Shown: positions 55,653 to 64,000 of the stretch, one piece after another
Numbering within the stretch: the first letter of the stretch is position 1
Layout of the letters: each line of letters starts with the position of its first letter
NCBI RefSeq assembly: GCF_000429165.1
Contig: NZ_AUBI01000010.1
Span: 99,836 to 163,835 of the forward strand
Reading direction: 5' to 3'
Origin: Acetobacter nitrogenifigens DSM 23921 = NBRC 105050
Lineage (GTDB): Bacteria; Pseudomonadota; Alphaproteobacteria; Acetobacterales; Acetobacteraceae
Length of the DNA stretch: 64,000 nucleotides
Notes under the pieces: model-generated
What the model was told of the DNA's origin: nothing
Seen by the model: only the letters and a program-made list of their open reading frames with translations
Databases searched by the model: none
Translations under genes and position numbers: made by a program

Positions 55653-56951
55653 TTACCCAAGTTCTGGCAATGGCGCGTTCTTTGTCTCTGGCGCGACAGT
55701 CAGCAATGGCAACACAGCAAAAGCCAGCGCGGCGCCAATGACCGAAAAAACAAGCTGAGAGCCCCCCCAACTGGACAACAATCCGATTCCAAACGCCCCG
55801 CCGATGGCGCCCAAACGGCTGACGCCAGATGCAAGGCCCATAGCCGTCGCACGGATCTCTGTTGGAAAAAGTTCAGGGGTATAGGCGTAAAGTCCCGCGA
55901 CGGATCCGTTCAGGCCCGCCGAAAGTCCCATCGCAGCGATGATGACGCCCATGGTTGCCGGGGCAGTTGCAAGAAACGCTGCCGCCAGAGCCGCCACGCA
56001 AAAAGCACCGATCATCACGCGTCGCCGCCCGATGACGCCATTCATCCAGGCCGCGACGAAATATCCAGGGATTTGCGCCGCAAAGATCAGAAACGACACT
56101 CCGAAGCTTTGCGAGAGATTCATCCCTCGTTGCATGAGAAGGGAGGGAATCCATGCGAAAATTCCGTAAAAGGCGAAAAACAGGAAAGTCCATATCCATA
56201 TGCATAAACCGATACGAAAAACCCAATGTCGATCGCGCAAAATCACCTTCGTATCGATCGGCCCCGCAATAGGTCCGGCCCCTTGCGCCCGGACATTCGC
56301 GCCAAAATGGGCGACGACTTCCCGCGCTTTGTCCACCTGCCCCCGAGCTTCCAGCCAACGCGGAGATTCCGGAAGCGCACGACGCCACCAGAGCAGCAGC
56401 AGAACGGGGGCGCCCGTCATAAAGGACGCCAGACGCCAGCCGTCAGGAAACCTGCAAACAACGCCAACGCCAATCAACGCGGCCCCGACATAGCCAAAAG
56501 AATAAAATCCGACCACCGCCCCGCAGAGCCCGCCACGCAGACGCGCCGGAAGAAACTCCGCAATATAGGGAATAATGACGACCGCTTCGGCGCCGGTTCC
56601 AACGCCGCATAAAACTCGCAAAGCGCAATAAACGCGCCAGTCATAGGCCAACGCACTCAGGCACGACGCGACGCAGTAAAACGCCAACGCCGTCATCATC
56701 ACGCGCTGGCGGCCGATACGGTCGGCCAGAAAACCTGAAGCGAACGAGCCGAAAAGATAACCAACCGAGGTGCTGGACGCGATCATGCTCGCCTGCCATG
56801 CAGACAGACCCCACTGCATCTTCAGGACTGGCAGGAAAAACGCCAGAGCCGAGCCGTCCAGCCCGTCGAACATGTAACCAAGTCCGGCGATCAGCAAAAG
56901 ACGCATGTGCAGACGGGACAGTTGCAGGTCGTCGAGAGCCGCCGAAATCAT
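55653..56951 (-). CDS. MFS transporter (aromatic acid:H+ symporter-like)
   Basis: A 432-residue 12-helix transporter. GYMFDGLDGSALAFFLPVL, GSFASGFLADRIGRQRVM and IPYIAEFLPARLRGG resemble the AAHS/MHS-type and sugar-porter branch of MFS. PESPRWLEARGQVDKAREVV after helix 6 is the sugar-porter PESPRW motif. Substrate unknown; the neighbouring CocE-type hydrolase suggests uptake of an ester or peptide-like compound. Starts ATG at 56949-56951. Confidence 0.82.
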   Translation of the reverse strand: MISAALDDLQLSRLHMRLLLIAGLGYMFDGLDGSALAFFLPVLKMQWGLSAWQASMIASSTSVGYLFGSFASGFLADRIGRQRVMMTALAFYCVASCLSALAYDWRVYCALRVLCGVGTGAEAVVIIPYIAEFLPARLRGGLCGAVVGFYSFGYVGAALIGVGVVCRFPDGWRLASFMTGAPVLLLLWWRRALPESPRWLEARGQVDKAREVVAHFGANVRAQGAGPIAGPIDTKVILRDRHWVFRIGLCIWIWTFLFFAFYGIFAWIPSLLMQRGMNLSQSFGVSFLIFAAQIPGYFVAAWMNGVIGRRRVMIGAFCVAALAAAFLATAPATMGVIIAAMGLSAGLNGSVAGLYAYTPELFPTEIRATAMGLASGVSRLGAIGGAFGIGLLSSWGGSQLVFSVIGAALAFAVLPLLTVAPETKNAPLPELG

Positions 56952-57021
56952 GCAGTCACCGTCGGGAACGTATCATTCAGAAAACAATCGACAGGCGGAG
57001 CAGGCTTGCCCGACATCGTAT

Positions 57022-58989
57022 CTACGGCGTCGCTTCGATCACCGGGAGAGAGATATAGGACGCCGCTTCAGGAGTCGCGTAAATCTTCTGCGTCGCGGGC
57101 TGAAAATCACCCTCCTTCGCCTGATAGATGCTCGGAACCCATGTCTGCGGATTCCGGTCGATCAGGGGAAACCACGTCGACTGGACCTGCGCCATCACAC
57201 GGTGTCTTTTCAGAAAGACGTGGTCGTGATCGCGCAGGGGAATGGACCAATCCTCGACCTTGCCAGGAACAAGCGGATGGGCGTGTTGGTAGTCGTGCAG
57301 GTAACGGCCCCGACGCACGTCCATCGCGATCGGCAGTTCGTAACCATCCAGTGAGTCCGCCCAGGTGGCGGCGTCCGGATGAGCCACAAACGCCTTCTGG
57401 CCCTCTTCAGGGAACACGTCGATCAGTTTGACCACGAAATCGGCGTCCTTTCCGCTGGTGGAGGCGAACAGATGGGCTTCCAGTGGGCCGGCGACGCGCA
57501 GGTCGTGATCCAGCGGCGCGCTGACGAAAGTCAGAACGTCGGGCCGATGGTCGACGAAACGCTGATCGTTTGTTTCCCATGTGCGCCATTCGGGCGTCGG
57601 ATACGTCGGCGATATCGGACGCGGACGATAGGGAACGGGGCTCGCCGGATCCGAAACGTAATGACGAACTCCGCTATTTTTCTTTGTCGGGGCCTGAAAT
57701 GACAACGTTCCGTCTGCATGAAAGAACAGTTGGGTGGTCTTTGCCTCTTGCGGCGGCCAGACTTTATACTCGCGCCATTCATTCGACCCCGTTTCAAACA
57801 TTTTTGCTTTCCACGACGGTTTTTCCCCGGTTTCGTGGAGGTAATAGCGGAAGAACGGCGCCTCTATCCCTTCACGGAACTCCACCGCCGTTTGATGCCC
57901 GCCAAGCGGCAGCGGGCCGATATTCCCGCCATCCGTCCGCTGCCAGCCCCCATGATACCACGGGCCGGCGACGATGAAGTTCGTATTATCCGGATCGTGC
58001 TGGCTGGCTCCGTGAAAAATACGCCATGGCCCCCATGGATCTTCCTGATCCCAGAATCCGGCGACGTTAAGATTCGGAACAGTAGACGCCTGAACCTTGT
58101 CTACCCAGGCTTCCTCTTTCCAGAATGAATCATAATCGGGGTGAGAAACCACCTGATTCCAGTAGTCGAGCTTACCGTGCAGATAGTCCTTGTTGATATG
58201 CGACAAAGGACCAAGCGCGAGATACCAGCTATACACGTCGTGGACGCCGAAATCGAAATTCGTGTTGGCCTCTTTCTCCGCCTGCACCAGAACTGTGTAT
58301 TCGAACGTATAACTTTCCCGAAGCGCCCCGTAATGATGGTCGTCGTCATTCATCCACTGATCGGCGGGCGACGCCTGTTCACTGATCGCCTTCAACGCCG
58401 GATGGGGATGCAGGAGGGTTAGGCCTGCAGTGAGGCCAGCGTAGGAAACGCCATAGATTCCGACGCGACCGTTATTATTCGGGATATTTTTGACCAGCCA
58501 GTCAATCGTGTCCCACGCGTCGTTGACTTCATTCGCCTGTTTCGGATCATGCGCGTCATAGCGGGACGTCTCCAGAAACTGCCCCCCGGATTTGAACCGG
58601 CCGCGCAAATTCTGATACACCATGATGTAGCCGTCTTTCTGGAACGCGCGCCAACTCGGAAGCAGGGTCGACTTCGGATCTCCGTCCTGACGGTCGACCA
58701 TCGCCTGATCAGGGACGCCATAGGGCGTGCGTGTGATAAGGATCGGCAGTGGCCCTGTCTGCCTGACCGGCGTGACAACCACTGTTTGCAGGCGAACGCC
58801 ATCCCGCATGGGCACCATCAGTTCTCTGGCGATATAGGCTCTGCCAACCTCTTGCGCCGGGACCACCGTCGGCGCCGTATCCGCAACTGCGGCGCGCGTC
58901 GCAGGCAGACCCGCCAAGACTATTGCGCAGGCCGTTCCGCACACCAACGCCTGACGAATGAATAGGTTACGCGCGCCTGTCACTACCAT
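57022..58989 (-). CDS. Exported CocE/NonD family hydrolase
   Basis: A 655-residue exported hydrolase of the X-Pro dipeptidyl-peptidase S15/CocE family. The signal peptide is near residues 8-40. The nucleophile Ser lies in IYGVSYAGLTAG; the later C-terminal jelly-roll domain (HDLRVAGPLEAHLFAS, VKLIDVFP) is typical. Family members split esters or amides of many kinds. I chose the ATG at 58987-58989; a GTG 12 nt upstream is an alternative. It lies 70 nt upstream of nothing and is followed, in transcription order, by the MFS at 55653-56951 after 70 nt on the opposite side, so the two probably form one unit read as hydrolase then transporter. Confidence 0.85.
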   Translation of the reverse strand: MVVTGARNLFIRQALVCGTACAIVLAGLPATRAAVADTAPTVVPAQEVGRAYIARELMVPMRDGVRLQTVVVTPVRQTGPLPILITRTPYGVPDQAMVDRQDGDPKSTLLPSWRAFQKDGYIMVYQNLRGRFKSGGQFLETSRYDAHDPKQANEVNDAWDTIDWLVKNIPNNNGRVGIYGVSYAGLTAGLTLLHPHPALKAISEQASPADQWMNDDDHHYGALRESYTFEYTVLVQAEKEANTNFDFGVHDVYSWYLALGPLSHINKDYLHGKLDYWNQVVSHPDYDSFWKEEAWVDKVQASTVPNLNVAGFWDQEDPWGPWRIFHGASQHDPDNTNFIVAGPWYHGGWQRTDGGNIGPLPLGGHQTAVEFREGIEAPFFRYYLHETGEKPSWKAKMFETGSNEWREYKVWPPQEAKTTQLFFHADGTLSFQAPTKKNSGVRHYVSDPASPVPYRPRPISPTYPTPEWRTWETNDQRFVDHRPDVLTFVSAPLDHDLRVAGPLEAHLFASTSGKDADFVVKLIDVFPEEGQKAFVAHPDAATWADSLDGYELPIAMDVRRGRYLHDYQHAHPLVPGKVEDWSIPLRDHDHVFLKRHRVMAQVQSTWFPLIDRNPQTWVPSIYQAKEGDFQPATQKIYATPEAASYISLPVIEATP

Positions 58990-59355
58990 GAATTTTCTCA
59001 CTACCGACGGCGTTTCGCCGACACGTCATCCTGCGGAGAGGTTCGTCACACATGAACGCCACCAATCGATACGAACCTGTCACAACCGACGCTTAGCGGC
59101 AATGCGCCGCCGCGACGACGCATTCGTGCCGACTTCGTTACAACTTCGCGCCATAGGCGCACTGTGGTAATTGATGAGGCGAGCCGGTCTGGAAATTCGA
59201 GCACGCAGGGCGCCATTGCCAGTGGTCGGCGCGTTGACCAGAGCAGCGTCGGCGCAAGGCGCGCCGCTAGGTAGATTATACCTACCTTCGAAACCGGACG
59301 CAGCGCGCGTCTCCGGAGGCGCGTTACGTCAAAGTGAGCAAAGGAACAGCGTCCC
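58990..59355. other. Divergent intergenic region between hydrolase and aldolase genes
   Basis: About 365 bases that should contain both promoters. No supported gene or clear operator found. Confidence 0.4.
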
Positions 59356-60141
59356 ATGGCGCACATCTACCAGATCGACGACAGCCGCCCCGGACGCAAT
59401 GACCTCCCTGATCCGGACGCCGTCCGGACGGCGAGGGAAGACCTCGCCGCGTGTTTTCGACTGGCGGCTCTGCATGGGCTGGAAGAAGGCGTGTGTAACC
59501 ACTTCTCCGCCATGATCCCCGGTTCGGACGACACCTTCCTCGTCAACCCGCTCGGCTACGCATTTTCGGAGATCACGGTCTCCTCTCTCCTGCTTTGCGA
59601 TGTGCACGGTCGAGTCCTCGAAGGCTCCGGCACGCCGGAAGCCACCGCGTTTCATATTCATGCGCAGCTTCATATGCGTCTGCCACGAGCGAAAGTCGTC
59701 TTTCACACGCACATGCCCTATGCGACCGCGCTGGCTATGGTCGAAGGACCGCCATTACTCTGGGCCGGGCAGACCGCGTTGCGCTTTCACGGGCGCGTGG
59801 CCGTCGACGAGAACTACAACGGGCTGGCGCTGGACGCGACCGAGGGCGAGCGTATCGCCCTGACTGCGGGAGACGCAGATATCGTATTTCTCAAAAATCA
59901 CGGCGTGGTTGTACTTGCCGACACGATCGCTGAAGCGTGGGACGACCTCTACTATCTTGAACGCGCGTCTCAGGCGCAGGTGCTCGCAGCCAGCACCGGT
60001 CGTCCGCTGAAAATTGTCCCGGACGAAATCGCTTGCCTTGTCGCGTCGCAAGAGGCGGCCGGACGCGCGGACAGCGCCCGGCTCCATCTGGCGAGCGCAC
60101 GGCGTCGGCTGGAGCGCTCCGACTCATCGTTCCTCGACTGA
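59356..60141 (+). CDS. Class II aldolase/adducin family protein
   Basis: A 261-residue class II aldolase fold protein. The zinc site shows FHTHMPYATALAM; the catalytic-face Glu lies near LEEGVCNHFSAMIPG; FLKNHGVVVLADTIAEAWD gives the later His. These enzymes cleave or epimerise sugar phosphates or decarboxylate related compounds, so the exact reaction cannot be told. It starts ATG at 59356. Confidence 0.88.
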   Translation: MAHIYQIDDSRPGRNDLPDPDAVRTAREDLAACFRLAALHGLEEGVCNHFSAMIPGSDDTFLVNPLGYAFSEITVSSLLLCDVHGRVLEGSGTPEATAFHIHAQLHMRLPRAKVVFHTHMPYATALAMVEGPPLLWAGQTALRFHGRVAVDENYNGLALDATEGERIALTAGDADIVFLKNHGVVVLADTIAEAWDDLYYLERASQAQVLAASTGRPLKIVPDEIACLVASQEAAGRADSARLHLASARRRLERSDSSFLD

Positions 60142-60456
60142 GTGGGTCGTCGCCCGTCGAAGCAAATGAACCAACGCCCCGCTCAATGCGACTCATTCAG
60201 AGTCTATATGGAGAGTCATATTGTGGGGGAGAGATTACCAGACTTTCGGCCGTAATTCGGCCGCAGGTCGCCCGCCTCTTGCATGCATCTCGACTTAGCT
60301 GCGAGCCTTTCAAACGACTTTGAAAGGCTCGCATACCGAATAAATGGATCGGCTTTACGGAATTTCCCAGATGAGGCGTCTCTAGACACGACTCCTCAAT
60401 TTCAGCACATACTGACAAATTTTCTCTTCATAATATTGAATTTTTTAAAATTCCAT
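60142..60456. other. AT-rich convergent intergenic region
   Basis: Between the stops of the aldolase (plus) and amidase (minus) genes. It is AT-rich near 60400-60460 and contains the long perfect hairpin at 60301-60332. No gene is supported. Confidence 0.5.
60301..60332. repeat. Perfect 14-bp inverted repeat
   Basis: GCGAGCCTTTCAAA (60301-60314), CGAC loop, TTTGAAAGGCTCGC (60319-60332). It lies between two convergent genes and may terminate both, although no T tract follows on either strand. Confidence 0.85.
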
Positions 60457-62166
60457 TCACCGAACTTCCCTCGTTTCCGGCGCAACCGGAAACGCCCCCC
60501 GGATCTGTTCATAAGCCGCCCCCAGCGCCAGAAGCCGCGCATCCGACCACGCAGCCCCCACCAGAGATAACCCTACCGGCAGACCTTTCGCCGTACCGGG
60601 CTGCGGCGCCAGTCCCATGGGCACGGTCAGATGCGGATATCCTGAGACGGCGGCGAGATGCGTCGCCGAGCCGGTTCCATCTCCGGGAGGATCGGCCTCC
60701 TCCAGATCAATCGGCCAGGCGACGCGGGTCGTGGGCGCGAGCAACGCCTCGACATGGGCAACGGACAGCATGGCGTCAATGCCCTCGGCGCCCGCAAGGC
60801 GACGGGCGTCCAGCAGGGAGACGCGATAGGCGTCGTCTTCATTCGCCGTCAGCGATTTTTCGAAAGAATCCTGCCCGAAATAGGGCATTTCTTCGCCAGC
60901 GTGCGCCACGTTGAAGCGTATCAGATCCGCAAGGGAACGACTGGAGACGGATGCTGGCGCATGCGCCAGATACGTATCTATCGCAGCGTGAAATTCCGAA
61001 TGGAGGACAACGCTTTCCTCCTTCCGCAACCCCGTCAGGTCTACCGCCTTGATGTCGACCAGAACCGCGCCCGCCGCACGCAGGCGTTCGAGCGCCTGCT
61101 CGAACAACGCAGCGACGCGCGGGTCGCTGCCCACGGCGAAACGCAACACTCCGAGGCGCACGCCCTGCAACATTCGCCGATCCGCCGCCGCATTAACGGC
61201 GTCACCGTACCTCCCCCGCCGCGACTCAGCATCATGCGTCGCGCTGTCCGCCGGGTCGGAACCCGCAATTGCATCGAGCAGCAACGCAGCGTCCGCCACC
61301 GTGTGCGCGATCGGCCCCGGCGTATCCTGACTCGGCGCCAGAGGCACGACACCCCTGCGCGAGACCAGCCCAAGAGTTGGTTTCAGCCCGACCAGACCAT
61401 TCAATGCCGCCGGACAGGTGACGGAACCATCCGTTTCCGTGCCGATCGCAGCAGGAACGATACCCTCAGCCACGGCGACGGCGCTGCCGGAGCTTGATCC
61501 GCAGGCCGAACGATTGCGATCGAACGCGTTGCGCGTAAGGCCGCCGACCCCGCTCCAACCACTGATCGAATCTCCGGAGCGGAAATTCGCCCATTCTGAC
61601 AGATTGGTCTTGCCAAGGAGCACCGCCCCGGCTGCGCGCAGTTTCGCAGCCACTGTCGAATCCCACCGCGACACATTCGCCGCGAGCGCAAGAGATCCCG
61701 CCGTCGTGGGCAACGTCCCCGTCGTCTCGATATTGTCTTTGAGCAGAACAGGAACGCCGTCCAGCGTCCCCTTCAGGCGCCCGTCCCGCCTTCGTCGGTC
61801 CGAAGCCGCCGCCTGCTCTTGCGCCGTGGGGTCGAGCGCCAGAACCGCATGCAGCCCGTACCGGTCGCGCCGCAGAGGGTCGTCGTTCATCGCAACACGC
61901 GTCCGGGCGCAGGCAGCCAGAGACGCAGCGGTCGCTGTCCCCGTCTCCAGCGCATGCAGACTGGCAGCCACCGTAAACGGCAGGGCGCAATCGCCGCCCG
62001 GCGCCTGCGCGTCCAGAACCGAACGCGGCGCAGGGGCGGCGCAAGACGCCAGAACAAACACGCAGGCTACGTGGACAGTTCTCGTGAAGCATCCAGAAGG
62101 GCGTACTTTCCAGGGCTGCCGCCTCCCCCATGCGCCGGCCAGTCGAATGTCCACGCCGCTGCTCAT
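60457..62166 (-). CDS. Amidase signature family lipoprotein
   Basis: A 569-residue amidase with a probable lipoprotein signal: CVFVLASCAAP gives a lipobox LASC, so the enzyme is likely anchored outside the cytoplasmic membrane. The amidase signature triad is visible: Lys in LLKDNIET, Ser in GSSSGSAVAVAEG and Ser in GTETDGSVTCPA. It hydrolyses amides of unknown type. I chose the ATG at 62164-62166; an open frame reaches 62259. Divergent from the amidohydrolase gene; the two could be functionally linked. Confidence 0.85.
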   Translation of the reverse strand: MSSGVDIRLAGAWGRRQPWKVRPSGCFTRTVHVACVFVLASCAAPAPRSVLDAQAPGGDCALPFTVAASLHALETGTATAASLAACARTRVAMNDDPLRRDRYGLHAVLALDPTAQEQAAASDRRRRDGRLKGTLDGVPVLLKDNIETTGTLPTTAGSLALAANVSRWDSTVAAKLRAAGAVLLGKTNLSEWANFRSGDSISGWSGVGGLTRNAFDRNRSACGSSSGSAVAVAEGIVPAAIGTETDGSVTCPAALNGLVGLKPTLGLVSRRGVVPLAPSQDTPGPIAHTVADAALLLDAIAGSDPADSATHDAESRRGRYGDAVNAAADRRMLQGVRLGVLRFAVGSDPRVAALFEQALERLRAAGAVLVDIKAVDLTGLRKEESVVLHSEFHAAIDTYLAHAPASVSSRSLADLIRFNVAHAGEEMPYFGQDSFEKSLTANEDDAYRVSLLDARRLAGAEGIDAMLSVAHVEALLAPTTRVAWPIDLEEADPPGDGTGSATHLAAVSGYPHLTVPMGLAPQPGTAKGLPVGLSLVGAAWSDARLLALGAAYEQIRGAFPVAPETREVR

Positions 62167-62291
62167 CCACGTTCCCCGCTGTCGTCGCCGTGCAAAACAG
62201 TCTATCACGGACAAGCAACGATCAAAGAATGCCGATCGCGCGAGAAAATATCGCGACACCTGTCGCCTACTGCCTGAGGCCCCCGCCCGCT

Positions 62292-63635
62292 ATGCCGCAC
62301 CTTCCCCGCCCCTCACACACACGCCGTTCATGGCTCCACGCCGCTCTCTGCGCCACGACCTTCGCACTTTCAAACGCACCGGCTCTCGCTGGCGACTACG
62401 CCATTCATGCAGGCGCGCTTCTGGACGGGCACGGCGGCCTCCCCCGCCATACGGTGACGATCATCGTGCATGACGACCGGATCAAGTCCGTAACCCCCGG
62501 CTTCTCCGCGCCCAAAGGCCTGCGCGTCATCGACCTGTCGGACGAGACAGTGATGCCGGGCTTCATCGACTGCCATATCCATGTCAGCGAAAAACTACCC
62601 GGCCGCGCCAACGCGACGGAAGACGAAGTGACCCATACGCCGCTCGATCGAGGCTTCGAGGGCGCGCACTATATGCAGGCGATGCTGCAACAGGGCTTCA
62701 CCGGCGGCCGCGACCTCGGCGGCGGCCCGGAGACCGTCGCCCTGCGCGACGCCATCAACGCCGGATGGGTCCCCGGTCCGCGCCTTCTGGTGGCGCTGGA
62801 GCCGTTGAGTCCAACCGGCGGCCACGGCGATGAACGCAACAGCCTCGACCCGCAGATCAATGATCCGGCGTGGGCGCTGGGCATCGTGGATTCCCCGGAC
62901 GAAGGCCGCTTCCGCGTTCGCGAGCATAAGCGGCGCGGGGCGGACGTCATCAAGATCATGCCGTCAGGCGGCATCGGGTCGTCGGGGGACGATCCCAACC
63001 TGCAATTGATGACGAACGAGGAAATGGCGTCGATTATCGAGACGGCCCACAGCCTCGGCCTGAAAGTCGCCGCGCATATTTATGCCGACAAGGCTATCCG
63101 CGCGGCTGTTGAGGCCGGGGTGGATTCCGTGGAGCACGGGTCTTTCGCCGCGCCGGATACGCTTCAACTGATGAAGAACAAGGGCGTATGGCTGTCGCCG
63201 ACCCTGAGCGTGTATGAGATTTTTTACAATGCAGCGCTTCATCATCCCGAACTTCTGCCTCCGGGGAGCGCGGAAAAGGAACTCGCCAACGACGCCAAGC
63301 CGAAGAAGAACTTCGCTATTGCCGCGAAGATCGGCGTCAAGGTCGCCTACAGCACCGACCTTGGCGAAGGCGATCACGCCATGGAATTCGGGCTTCTGGT
63401 CACCAACGGGTTGACGCCTTCACAGGCCATCGTCTCGGCGACTGGCGGCGCAGCAGAGTTGCTGGGCGTGTCCGACAAGATGGGTTCGGTGGCCGAGGGA
63501 CGGTATGCCGACATCGTCGCCGTCAAGGGCGATCCGTTGCGGGAGCCTCAGCTTCTCGACCATGTGGATTTCGCGATGAAGGGCGGGGATGTTTACCGGA
63601 ACGATGGCCGTCCGACGTTGCCGGAGGCCTACTGA
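62292..63635 (+). CDS. Exported amidohydrolase family protein
   Basis: A 447-residue metal-dependent hydrolase of the imidazolonepropionase/prolidase-like amidohydrolase branch. The signal peptide runs to about residue 34 (LHAALCATTFALSNAPALA). The metal site DCHIHVSE (HxH), Lys in GADVIKIMPSG, His in AAHIYADKAI and VEHGSF, and Asp in YSTDLGEGDH are in family order. It may act on N-acyl amino acids, dipeptides or cyclic amides. I chose the ATG at 62292; upstream Met codons at 62229 or 62130 are possible but would overlap the divergent amidase start. Confidence 0.87.
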   Translation: MPHLPRPSHTRRSWLHAALCATTFALSNAPALAGDYAIHAGALLDGHGGLPRHTVTIIVHDDRIKSVTPGFSAPKGLRVIDLSDETVMPGFIDCHIHVSEKLPGRANATEDEVTHTPLDRGFEGAHYMQAMLQQGFTGGRDLGGGPETVALRDAINAGWVPGPRLLVALEPLSPTGGHGDERNSLDPQINDPAWALGIVDSPDEGRFRVREHKRRGADVIKIMPSGGIGSSGDDPNLQLMTNEEMASIIETAHSLGLKVAAHIYADKAIRAAVEAGVDSVEHGSFAAPDTLQLMKNKGVWLSPTLSVYEIFYNAALHHPELLPPGSAEKELANDAKPKKNFAIAAKIGVKVAYSTDLGEGDHAMEFGLLVTNGLTPSQAIVSATGGAAELLGVSDKMGSVAEGRYADIVAVKGDPLREPQLLDHVDFAMKGGDVYRNDGRPTLPEAY

Positions 63636-63697
63636 GGCGGGGGCTAATGGCGGCGATTGCTGAGTGTGCAATTATGGCCGCTTTCGCCTTCGTCTTA

Positions 63698-64000
63698 GGG
63701 TCTGTTAGGTCTTGAGATGATCTGCTGTTGCAGCGATGCAGATGACAGCCATGAAGGACGTAGCGGTTTTCTCATACCGCGTGGCGACTGCTCTCCACTC
63801 CTTGAGGCGTGCCCACAGGTTTTCCACCAGATGTCGGTGCCGATAGGCCCATTTCGGGCAGGCTACTTGCGGTTCGTTGCGTTTTGTCGGGATGACCGGG
63901 CGTGAACCCCTGTCCCATAAGGCCTCTCGAAACTGGTTCGAGGCATAGCCCCGATCGCAGACGACGTAGCGCGGGGCGTGCGGCAATGCGTCAAGGAGGG
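63698..64000 (-). mobile_element. IS5-family insertion sequence, right part of window
   Basis: The element begins at about 63698 with GGGTCTGTTAGGTCTTGAG, a terminal-repeat-like end, directly after TTA, a TNA target as used by IS427/IS1031-type IS5 elements. It continues beyond the window, so its other end and duplication cannot be checked. Confidence 0.7.
63705..64000 (-). CDS. IS5-family transposase, C-terminal part
   Basis: The C-terminal 98 residues of a DDE transposase; the N-terminal part lies past the right edge. RYVVCDRGYASNQFREAL holds the second catalytic-region Asp (CDRGY). HRHLVENLWARLKEWRAVAT has the conserved R-x-V-E-N segment with the catalytic Glu, and AIATRYEK-like ATRYEKTATSFMAVICIA follows. 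The TAA stop at 63705-63707 lies inside the terminal repeat. An apparent start at 63986 is only an internal TTG codon. Confidence 0.88.
   Translation of the reverse strand, partial: LLDALPHAPRYVVCDRGYASNQFREALWDRGSRPVIPTKRNEPQVACPKWAYRHRHLVENLWARLKEWRAVATRYEKTATSFMAVICIAATADHLKT

Noticed and set aside
1..64000. CRISPR arrays
   Set aside because: No regularly spaced direct repeats with spacers were seen; the glycine-rich codon repeats at 24.1-24.4 kb are coding.

Overview
The window is high-GC bacterial chromosomal DNA. Gene content and protein sequences point to an alphaproteobacterium, most likely an acetic acid bacterium (Acetobacteraceae). The clues are the separate atpHAG-type operon, sdhCDAB, the TonB/ExbB/ExbD/ExbD system, the PBP1A type, nrdR-nusB-thiL, and an IS5-family element at the right edge whose end lies against a TNA site. 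No taxonomic search was possible. A complete sdhCDAB argues against Gluconobacter.

Layout. 0-2.3 kb: minus-strand F1 ATP synthase genes (delta, alpha, start of gamma). 2.5-6.5 kb: drug-efflux MFS, tRNA-Gly, then tRNA-Trp-secE-nusG and a DUF2501 protein. 6.6-13.4 kb: central metabolism, with zwf divergent from asd, then sdhC-sdhD-sdhA-sdhB closed by a strong terminator. 13.4-14.4 kb: a two-gene cassette that looks like a type VI secretion peptidoglycan amidase effector (Tae1/Tse1 type) with its periplasmic immunity protein. 14.6-19.3 kb: a TonB-dependent receptor, a tyrosine phosphatase and an unrecognised 383-residue protein. 19.4-28.7 kb: AI-2E-family permease, Nudix hydrolase, MFS, LOG protein, tRNA-Pro, a very glycine-rich secreted protein, a lytic transglycosylase, and an overlapping peptidase-pdxA-pdxJ operon for vitamin B6 synthesis.

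28.8-33.7 kb is an AT-richer island with a putative glycosyltransferase, a two-domain GT32/GT61-like glycosyltransferase and a large exported protein, all probably acquired and concerned with the cell surface. 33.8-37.8 kb is a five-gene TonB energy-transduction operon with a periplasmic repeat protein. 38.6-45.2 kb holds prfB with its programmed +1 frameshift, PBP1A, a glutathione peroxidase and a nucleoside transporter. 46.3-49.4 kb is an MHS symporter coupled to an OprP-type porin. 49.6-55.3 kb holds lpxB, a PCu(A)C-like protein, nrdR, nusB, thiL and a dienelactone hydrolase. 55.6-63.6 kb holds transport and hydrolysis genes: MFS, CocE-type hydrolase, class II aldolase, amidase lipoprotein and an exported amidohydrolase. 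The window ends inside an IS5-family transposase.

The most interesting items are the Tae1-like effector/immunity pair with no secretion apparatus in view, the AT-rich glycosylation island, and the unrecognised 383-residue protein near the effector. Start codons were chosen by eye from ribosome-binding sites and family starts. All family assignments rest on motif recognition without database searches.
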